Below are positions 55,077 through 61,640 of a stretch of DNA of 64,000 nt, piece after piece. Origin of the DNA: DASRDZ01 sp035652335 (lineage in GTDB: Bacteria; Chloroflexota; Dormibacteria; Aeolococcales; Aeolococcaceae); NCBI GenBank assembly GCA_035652335.1, contig DASRDZ010000015.1:17993-81992 (forward strand), given 5' to 3'. Every line of letters begins with the position of its first letter. Position 1 is the first letter of the stretch. The notes beneath the pieces are model-generated. The model saw nothing but the letters and a program-made list of their open reading frames with translations. It was not told the DNA's origin and did not search any database. Made by a program: the position numbers and the translations under genes.

Positions 55077-56816
55077 TCAGATCACGTAGACGGCGCGCAT
55101 GGCTTCCGCCACGGTGGTTTGGCCGCGCTCGACGAGAGACACAGCGGCTTCCTGCAGCGGCACCATCCCCTTCTCCAGTGCCGCGCGCCGCAACTTCACG
55201 TGGGTGGCCTTCTCGACGACGAGCTGCCGCAGGTCGTCGTCGAAGTGCAGCGTCTCGAAGACCCCGGTGCGTCCGTAGAAGCCGCGCTCGCCGCAGTGGA
55301 CGCAGCCCACGCCCGAGGTGGGGCGGAAATGAGCCTGCGGTCCCCGCACCGAGCGGTAGAACTCCAGCTCGTCCGGCTTGGGGTTGTAGGTCCCCGAGCA
55401 CTCGGGGCAGTTGGTCCGCACCAGGCGCTGGGCGACGACGCCGATCAGCGCCGAGGCGACCAGGAACGACTCGATGCCCATGTCGAGGAAGCGATGGATC
55501 GCCCCCGCCGTGTCGGACGCGTGGAGCGAGCACAGGACGAGGTGGCCGGTGAGCGCCGCCTGGATGGCGATGCTCGCCGTCTCCGCGTCGCGCACCTCGC
55601 CGACCAGGATGACGTCCGGGTCCTGCCGCAGGATCGCCTTGAGCCCGTTGGCGAAGGTCATGCCGGCGAGCCGGTTGATGCGGACCTGGTTGATGTCGGC
55701 GAACTGGTACTCGACGGGGTCCTCGATGGTGGTGATGTTGAGGACGTTGCGATCGAGCTCGTTGAGCAGCGAGTACAGGGTCGTCGTCTTGCCGGCGCCC
55801 GTCGGCCCGCTGACGACGCAGAGGCCGTAGGGTGACTGGATCAGGTGGCGGAGCGTGTTCTCGGCGGTCTCGTCGAGGCCCAGCCGCGCCAGCGACACCA
55901 GTGACTGGTCGGGGTCGAGCAGCCTGAGCACGACCTTCTCGCCCCAGATCGTCTCCATGGTGGCGACGCGGATGTCGATGTTGCGCTCGTCAAGGCGCAG
56001 CGCGATCTGGCCGTCCTGGGCGCGGTGGCGGTCGACGATGTCCATCTGCGCCAGGATCTTCAGCCGCGAGGCGATCGGGCTGATCAGGTCGCGCGGCAGG
56101 TCCTGGACGTCGTGCAGCACACCGTCGATCCGGTAGCGGACGCGCAGACGGTCGGACTGCGGCTCCAGGTGGATGTCCGACGCGCGGTCGCGAAGGCCCT
56201 GGGTGAGCAGCAGGTCGACGATCTTGACCACCGGGGCGTCGACCTGAAGCGTGACCACCTGCCGGTCGGCCGTCTCGACGCGACCGCTGATCGCCTCCTC
56301 GACCGCCGTCGAGACCCGGTCGAACACCGGGTAGTGGCGGTCCAGCGCCCGGTAGATGGCGTTGCGACCGGCCAGGTGCATGGTGACGTCGTGGCCGGTG
56401 AACGTCCGCAGCGTGCCGATCAGCTCGTCGTCGCCGGGCCGCGAGGTGGCGAAGTGGATCCGGCTCGCCGCGTCGATGCTGACGGGGATGACGTTGAGCC
56501 GGCGCGCGGTGGCGCCGTCGAGGGTGGCCAGCGCCTCCTGCTGGGGGTTGAGGTCGTCGAGGTCGACCGCGGCCCGCCCGATCTGCGTCCCGATGGCGGC
56601 GATGACGTCCGCCTCGCGCACGCCCAGCTCCTGCAGCAGCTCCCCCAGCGGCCGGCGATCGCGCTTCTGCCGCTTGAGCGCCTGCTTGATGAGCCGGCCG
56701 TCGACGACGCCGTTGCCGACCAGGATGTCGCCGATCCGACGCCACACGGGCGTGGCCGGCTGCTGCTCTGGTGTCCTCAGCGCCATCTCAGACTCGGTGG
56801 GTTCGACTGCATGCAC
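55077..56816 (-). CDS. pilB: type IV pilus assembly ATPase PilB
   Basis: 579 residues. N-terminal MshEN/T2SSE_N domain (about 25-160) with RIGDILVGNGVVDGRLIKQA; core with Walker A VSGPTGAGKTTTLYSLLNEL, Asp box TIEDPVEYQF, Walker B VILVGEVRDAETA and His box LCSLHASDTAGAI; a zinc-binding insert with four Cys (CPEC, CVHCGERGFYGRTG). The MshEN fold can bind c-di-GMP, linking this pilus to the GGDEF/EAL protein (inference). GTG 56816 has AGGAG 7 nt upstream; ATG 56786 is the alternative. Confidence 0.94.
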   Translation of the reverse strand: MHAVEPTESEMALRTPEQQPATPVWRRIGDILVGNGVVDGRLIKQALKRQKRDRRPLGELLQELGVREADVIAAIGTQIGRAAVDLDDLNPQQEALATLDGATARRLNVIPVSIDAASRIHFATSRPGDDELIGTLRTFTGHDVTMHLAGRNAIYRALDRHYPVFDRVSTAVEEAISGRVETADRQVVTLQVDAPVVKIVDLLLTQGLRDRASDIHLEPQSDRLRVRYRIDGVLHDVQDLPRDLISPIASRLKILAQMDIVDRHRAQDGQIALRLDERNIDIRVATMETIWGEKVVLRLLDPDQSLVSLARLGLDETAENTLRHLIQSPYGLCVVSGPTGAGKTTTLYSLLNELDRNVLNITTIEDPVEYQFADINQVRINRLAGMTFANGLKAILRQDPDVILVGEVRDAETASIAIQAALTGHLVLCSLHASDTAGAIHRFLDMGIESFLVASALIGVVAQRLVRTNCPECSGTYNPKPDELEFYRSVRGPQAHFRPTSGVGCVHCGERGFYGRTGVFETLHFDDDLRQLVVEKATHVKLRRAALEKGMVPLQEAAVSLVERGQTTVAEAMRAVYVI

Positions 56817-57219
56817 CCGCACACTCCTGGGTCCTGCCGTTCCTCAACCCTTTGCGTGCACACGGGGAGCGCGGTGGGGGGTCGTGACCTGAGGCTAGAG
56901 GGGTGCACAGGCGGCCGCCACACCCGTATGGGCGAGCTCGGCCCCCCAATTTGAGGGGTCCCTGCCGCAGCGGCGCCGACCCAACCAATTTTGGGGGGGA
57001 CCACCCCGTCCGGATGGGTGTCGCCGCTTCACCCGTGTCCCACTAGTGTCAACCACACGTCAACCGATGCCCGTCACGGCCGGGAACTTCCGCGACGGGT
57101 CATGCAGGGGCAGTCATCTCCACGATGTGCGTTGTCAGCGCGCATGCCGGCTTCGGCCGCGCTGTGCTCCGTCACCTTCACCGTGATTGCATGCGTGCGC
57201 ATTCTTGCGAGGCGCACGG
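56817..57219. other. 403-bp divergent intergenic region, pilB / secretion locus
   Basis: No gene seen. Contains an inverted repeat (GCCCCCCAATTT at 56941-56952 against AATTTTGGGGGG at 56987-56998; 8 bp CCCCCCAA/TTGGGGGG perfect) and a direct repeat at 57048-57065. No strong -10/-35 pair was found on either strand, so both operons probably use promoters that need an activator, or have start sites not visible by eye. Confidence 0.5.
57048..57065 (+). promoter_or_regulatory. direct repeat GTCAACC x2, possible operator
   Basis: GTCAACC at 57048-57054 and again at 57059-57065, spacing 11 bp (one helical turn), 155 bp ahead of the first gene of the secretion locus. Such spacing places both copies on one DNA face, as for tandem response-regulator sites. 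Confidence 0.35.
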
Positions 57220-58608
57220 GTGAGCGGTACGACGTCGCGCCGCGTCCGCACGGGCCTGATCGCCGCCGGCACGCTGCTGCTCACCGCGCCCGCCTTCATC
57301 TCCAACCCAGCGCACTTCCCGGGTGCCGTCCTGGCTGCGGGCAGCGACTTCTCGCTGAGCGGCAGCGTCTCCAACCTCGCGCCGGGCGTGAGCGGGACGT
57401 TGGTGCTCACCGTCGACAACCCGCAGGTCGTCCAGATGACGGTGACCCAGCTCACCGTGACGGTGACCGCCGATCCGGCGGGCTGCTCGGCGGTGAGCAA
57501 CCTCACGCTCGACGGGTCGTCGTTCGCCGGCAACCCGCCGGCGGTGACCATCTCCGGATCACCGCTGCCGCAGCTCGTCGGCAGGAAGACCGGCAGCACG
57601 GACGGCAGCGCCACCATCTCGCTGCCGATCGTCGCCGCCCGCGCCGCCGGCGCCGCGTGCCAGACGGCGAGCTTCCCCTTCAGCTACACGGCCTCCGCAA
57701 CCTACACCGCGGCCACCTCGACCACGCTGACGTCGTCGCCGAACCCGTCGATGTTCGGCCAGCCGGCGAGCTTCACGGCCACCGTCACCGCCTCGCCCTC
57801 GGACGCCAACCCGGCGGTCGGCTCGGTGACCTTCTACCGCTGCACCAACCCGGCGAACCTCTCGGCGGGCTCGGCTGCGTCGTCGTGCACCTCGTCGGTG
57901 GCGATCGGTCCCGCGCAGGCGGTCAACAACAGCGACCAGGCCTCGCTCACCACCTCGGGCCTGCCGCCCGGCTCGCTGCCCATCTTCGCCACCTTCACCC
58001 CGACCGACTCGACCAACTACACGTCGAGCTCGTCGACCACCCTCACCCAGACGGTCGGCTTCAGCCAGCCGTGCGTGAACTCCTCGGTGGGCGGCGGCTA
58101 CACCGTCGGCTCCGGTCAGTCGCTCTGCCTCGGCAGCGGCGCCAAGGTCAACGGCGGGGTCACCGTGTCGAACGGCGGCTCGCTCTACCTCAACGGCGCC
58201 ACGGTCAACGGGTCGCTCACCGTCAGCCACGGCGGCGCGCTGACGCTGTGCGGTTCGACCGTCGGCGGCGGCGCGACCATCTCCAACGCGTCCGGCTTCG
58301 TGATGGTCGGCGACGCCGGTGACGACGGCACGCCCGCCTGCGCGGCCAACACCATCAAGGGCGGGATCACCATCAGCAACGGGACGGGCAGCTTCGAGGT
58401 CGGCGGCAACTCGATCACCGGTGGCGCGACGTTCACAGGGAACACGGGGACGGGCCCGTTCGGGCAGGACGCGACGCCTGAGGTCGAGCACAACACCGTC
58501 ACCGGCGGCCTCGCCTGCTCGACCAACAACCCCGCACCCAGCAACGGCGGGCAGCCCAACAGCGTGTCCGGAACCCGGTCCGGACAGTGCGTGGCAGGGA
58601 GCTTCTGA
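57220..58608 (+). CDS. exported Ig-like/beta-helix surface protein
   Basis: 462 residues from GTG 57220 (GAGG 7 nt upstream). N-terminus RRVRTGLIAAGTLLLTAPAF is a signal or anchor. After a beta-rich part (about 45-160) a Big_3-type Ig domain (about 165-285: STTLTSSPNPSMFGQPASFT, VGSVTFYRC, PTDSTNYTSSSST) is followed by a Gly/Asn-rich repeat region (NGGVTVSNGGSLYLNGATVN) suggesting a short beta-helix. Head of the operon; its stop overlaps the next ATG (TGATG). Binding partner unknown. Confidence 0.7.
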   Translation: MSGTTSRRVRTGLIAAGTLLLTAPAFISNPAHFPGAVLAAGSDFSLSGSVSNLAPGVSGTLVLTVDNPQVVQMTVTQLTVTVTADPAGCSAVSNLTLDGSSFAGNPPAVTISGSPLPQLVGRKTGSTDGSATISLPIVAARAAGAACQTASFPFSYTASATYTAATSTTLTSSPNPSMFGQPASFTATVTASPSDANPAVGSVTFYRCTNPANLSAGSAASSCTSSVAIGPAQAVNNSDQASLTTSGLPPGSLPIFATFTPTDSTNYTSSSSTTLTQTVGFSQPCVNSSVGGGYTVGSGQSLCLGSGAKVNGGVTVSNGGSLYLNGATVNGSLTVSHGGALTLCGSTVGGGATISNASGFVMVGDAGDDGTPACAANTIKGGITISNGTGSFEVGGNSITGGATFTGNTGTGPFGQDATPEVEHNTVTGGLACSTNNPAPSNGGQPNSVSGTRSGQCVAGSF

Positions 58609-59327
58609 TGAGCGCCTTGGTCGACGGCACGACGAAGGTCGGCACCCGTCGCATCCGGCGGCTCCGGAGGTTCGGGCTGGCCAGCGCGGTCGCAGGAGCG
58701 GCCGCGCTGCTTGGCGGGGTGGCCTACGCGCTGCTCACCGCGACGGGGACGGGAAGCGGGTCGGCGAGCCTGGGCAGCGTCAGCATCGGCACCCCGGTGA
58801 CGACGGCGTGCAGCTACACCAACCTGGCGCCCGGCGACCTCACCGGATCGCACACCTGCAGCCTCGGCGTCACCTACTCGGGCACGCTGCCCGCCTACAT
58901 GTCGCTGACGGTGCAGGTGCAGTCGGCGAAGGGGATCGGCACCAAGTCGCTCTACGACGGCTCGAACTCGACCGGTCTCACCCTGTCGATCAGCGACGGG
59001 CACACCACGTACATCGTGCCCACCGGCACCGGCGTGACGGGCAGCCCGTGCCCGGCGACCTACACCTGCTGGACGGCGACCAACGAGCTGGCGGCCTGGT
59101 ACAGCGGCAGCACGCCGAACCTGTCGTTCACCACCGGCAAGGCCGTCACCTGGACGGTCACGCCGCGCTTCCCGACGATCGCGGGCAACCCCTACCAGGG
59201 AGCCCACGCCACCGTGACCCTGACCGCGCAGGCCGTGCAGGCGGGCGCCAACCCGCTGCCCGCCGGCTGCACCACGTCGACGATCGGCCACCCGTGCGCC
59301 GCCACGGCCACCTTCCAGTGGAGCTGA
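58608..59327 (+). CDS. TasA/camelysin-like protein with SipW-type signal (1)
   Basis: 239 residues. Basic N-terminus and hydrophobic FGLASAVAGAAALLGGVAYA followed by LLTATGTGSGSASLGSVSIG, the SipW-dependent signal style. Body: CSYTNLAPGD, HTCSLGVTYSGTLPAYMSL, and C-terminal NPYQGAHATVTLTAQAVQAG, ending FQWS. The YQG...LTxxAVQA block is shared with the two later paralogues. Would be cut by the peptidase encoded next and assembled outside. Fibre formation is inferred from the family. Confidence 0.8.
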   Translation: MSALVDGTTKVGTRRIRRLRRFGLASAVAGAAALLGGVAYALLTATGTGSGSASLGSVSIGTPVTTACSYTNLAPGDLTGSHTCSLGVTYSGTLPAYMSLTVQVQSAKGIGTKSLYDGSNSTGLTLSISDGHTTYIVPTGTGVTGSPCPATYTCWTATNELAAWYSGSTPNLSFTTGKAVTWTVTPRFPTIAGNPYQGAHATVTLTAQAVQAGANPLPAGCTTSTIGHPCAATATFQWS

Positions 59328-59329
59328 CG

Positions 59330-59983
59330 ATGGTTGCACGCTCCGACGCCATCCTCACACCCACCGCGGTGAAGCCGCGCCGCAGCGCGTGGGCGGTGAT
59401 CCGTCGCGTCGGCGACTGGGTCGGCACCACGCTGGCGGTGGCCACGGTGATGATCGGCTGCGTCGGCGTCGTGGTCGCCGTCGCCACGCACTTCTCCCAG
59501 GACGGCGAGTACACCGTGTTCGGACACCCGATGATGGTGGTGCTGTCGGGGTCCATGTCGCCGGCGGTCCGCACCGGTGACCTGGTCATCGACGACCCCG
59601 TCGGCGCCGCGCGTGCAGCCCACCTGGAAGCCGGGCAGATCATCAGCTTCCAGTCGGGCGCCAAGGTGATCACCCACCGCATCGCGACGGTGCAGACGGT
59701 GAACGGCGCGATCGCCTACCAGACCAAGGGCGACGCCAACAACTCGCCGGACACCACGCTGGTGACGCCCGGCCAGATCATCGGCGTCTACCACACCAGG
59801 ATCCCCAGCGGGGGGTACGTCCTCAACGCGCTGCATCAGCCGCTGACGCTGGCGTTCCTCCTGGCGGCGCCCGTTCTGTGGTTCATCTCCGGGCTCTTCT
59901 TCCACTGGGCGAAGGCGGTCGACGACCCAGCCGGGAAGGACGCCGCGCCGCGCCGTGCCGGCCGCAAGGGAGGGCCGCGATGA
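59330..59983 (+). CDS. sipW: SipW-type signal peptidase I (S26B)
   Basis: 217 residues. Two membrane helices (about 29-52 and 170-190) flank the protease: catalytic Ser in VLSGSMSPAVRTGDLV and, instead of the bacterial Lys, His in KVITHRIATVQ; then KGDANNSPDTTLV. The Ser-His dyad is that of the archaeal/ER/SipW class, so it should process special substrates such as the TasA-like proteins around it. ATG 2 bp after the preceding stop. C-terminus basic (RRAGRKGGPR). Confidence 0.92.
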   Translation: MVARSDAILTPTAVKPRRSAWAVIRRVGDWVGTTLAVATVMIGCVGVVVAVATHFSQDGEYTVFGHPMMVVLSGSMSPAVRTGDLVIDDPVGAARAAHLEAGQIISFQSGAKVITHRIATVQTVNGAIAYQTKGDANNSPDTTLVTPGQIIGVYHTRIPSGGYVLNALHQPLTLAFLLAAPVLWFISGLFFHWAKAVDDPAGKDAAPRRAGRKGGPR

Positions 59984-60058
59984 AGGCAGGCATCGCGCCC
60001 GCTCCCCGCGAAGGGAGGGCGCCGCCATAGGCACTCCCTCGCCATCCACTCACCTCAC

Positions 60059-60077
60059 CCCCGCCCGACGGGCGGGG
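60059..60077 (+). other. 8-bp perfect hairpin before the second TasA-like gene
   Basis: CCCCGCCC-GAC-GGGCGGGG between sipW and the next gene, 50 bp before its ATG, with no T-run. Could terminate part of the transcripts or stabilise the 5' end of the matrix-protein mRNA, letting it exceed sipW. Confidence 0.55.
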
Positions 60078-60127
60078 AACCACAACCTCACCAGACATCA
60101 ATCGGAATCAACAAAAGGGGCAATCAC

Positions 60128-60811
60128 ATGGGTTTCATGAGCAAGAAGCGACTCCTGCTCACTGCAGGGGGCATCACCACCGTGGCTGCGGCGGGCATGC
60201 TGGTCGCAGGGACCACCTTCGGCCTGTTCTCGAGCACTCCCGCGAGCGAGAGCAACAACTTCACCGCCGGCACCGTCACGCTGTCGTCCGATGCCACGGG
60301 CGTCTGCAGCACGGCGACCAACATCGCACCGGGCGACGGCAGCGCCTGCACCTTCAAGGCCAGCTACAACGGCTCGCTGGACGCATTCCTCGGGCTCGAC
60401 GTCCTCATCGAGACGCAGCACGCCACGGCGTCGGGCAGCGGCGGGACCGCGCACGGCGGCACCAACCTCTACAAGCCGACCGACTCGAGCAACGACCTGC
60501 AGGTGACCATCACGGACGACAAGGCGGTGTCGTACACGGTCCCGACCGTTGCCACCACCTGTGTCGGTGCGCCTGCGGGCTCGACGTGCTACGAGCTCGA
60601 CAACGAGCTGGTGAGCTCGACGGCTGATGCGGGTGGCTCCACGACCAACCACACCTTCACCGTGACCTGGAGCCTGCCGAGCAGCGCAGGCAACGGCTAC
60701 CAGGGCGGGACGGCCCAGGTGATCCTCACCGCACACGCCGTCCAGGCTGCCAACCAGCCGACCGACAGCACCACGCCCGGCTCTTCGGACAGCACGCTGA
60801 CCTGGAGCTGA
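60128..60811 (+). CDS. TasA/camelysin-like protein with SipW-type signal (2)
   Basis: 227 residues. SKKRLLLTAGGITTVAAAG then GTTFGLFSSTPASESNNFTA, the SipW site region. Body: CSTATNIAPGDGSACTFKAS, YNGSLDAFLGLDVLIETQ, C-terminal NGYQGGTAQVILTAHAVQAA, ending LTWS. AAAGGGG 7 nt before ATG is a good ribosome-binding site. Best candidate for a major matrix subunit because of its own strong initiation signals and hairpin. Confidence 0.85.
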   Translation: MGFMSKKRLLLTAGGITTVAAAGMLVAGTTFGLFSSTPASESNNFTAGTVTLSSDATGVCSTATNIAPGDGSACTFKASYNGSLDAFLGLDVLIETQHATASGSGGTAHGGTNLYKPTDSSNDLQVTITDDKAVSYTVPTVATTCVGAPAGSTCYELDNELVSSTADAGGSTTNHTFTVTWSLPSSAGNGYQGGTAQVILTAHAVQAANQPTDSTTPGSSDSTLTWS

Positions 60812-60865
60812 TCTGACCACCATGGCCCGCAGGCATCTCGACGCGTTCGACATGCCACAGGGAGC

Positions 60866-60890
60866 GGGGGCAGGCCTCGGCCTGTCCCCC
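60866..60890 (+). other. GC-rich hairpin before the third TasA-like gene
   Basis: GGGGGCAGGC (60866-60875) pairs with GCCTG-T-CCCCC (60880-60890), one bulged T, 4-nt loop. Located 54 bp after the stop of the second TasA-like gene and 44 bp before the next ATG; no T-run. Confidence 0.55.
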
Positions 60891-60933
60891 TCCCAGCGGG
60901 ACTCCACCGCCAACCACTGACAGAAGGACCGAA

Positions 60934-61638
60934 ATGCTGACCGCCACGACCCCACCCCCGTCGTCGATGCGACGCACCCTGCTCAGGGTGTGCCTCATCG
61001 GTGCCATCGTGGGCATCGCGCTGGCGGCCACACCCGTTGTCTGGGCGCGCTTCTTCGCAGCGCCGGCGACGGAGACCAACACCTTCTCCGCGGGCACGGT
61101 GACCCTGACGACGAGCGCTACGCACACCTGCTCGGTGTCGGGCCTGCTGCCGGGCGTCTCGCCCTCCGCCTGCACCCTGCAGGCGACGTACGGCGGAAGT
61201 GTCTCTGCCTACCTCAGCCTCGACGTGCTGATCGCCACCAAGTCCGGGTCGCCCGGCACCACCCCGCTGTACAACCCCAGTGACGCCACCAACGACCTGC
61301 AGATCACCGTCAGCGACAACCAGGGCTCGCCGGTGAGCTACGTCACGCCCAGCACGAGCTTTGGATCGGCGCTGGCGTCATGTCCGGCCGGGTCTGGTTT
61401 CGACTCCAGCTACACGTGCTACCAGCAGCTGGACCTCCTGGTCAGCACGACCCCGTTCAGCAGCTCGTCCAGCCCCGTGATCTTCTCGACCGCCGTGACG
61501 CTGCCGGCAGGCAATCCCAGCAGCTACCAGGGCGGCACCGCCTCGATCGCCCTCACCGTGCACGCGGCGCAGTCAACTCACCAGAGCCTGAGCGGCTGCA
61601 GCGCCGGCGCCGTCTGCTCGGCGGTGAGCTGGAGCTGA
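60934..61638 (+). CDS. TasA/camelysin-like protein with SipW-type signal (3)
   Basis: 234 residues. MRRTLLRVCLIGAIVGIALA then FAAPATETNTFSAGTVTL, very similar to the previous paralogue's NFTAGTVTL. Body: CSVSGLLPGVSPSACTLQAT, YGGSVSAYLSLDVLIAT, C-terminal SSYQGGTASIALTVHAAQST, ending VSWS. AGAAGGA 5 nt before ATG. Six Cys-bearing positions are partly shared with the paralogues. Confidence 0.85.
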   Translation: MLTATTPPPSSMRRTLLRVCLIGAIVGIALAATPVVWARFFAAPATETNTFSAGTVTLTTSATHTCSVSGLLPGVSPSACTLQATYGGSVSAYLSLDVLIATKSGSPGTTPLYNPSDATNDLQITVSDNQGSPVSYVTPSTSFGSALASCPAGSGFDSSYTCYQQLDLLVSTTPFSSSSSPVIFSTAVTLPAGNPSSYQGGTASIALTVHAAQSTHQSLSGCSAGAVCSAVSWS

Positions 61639-61640
61639 CG

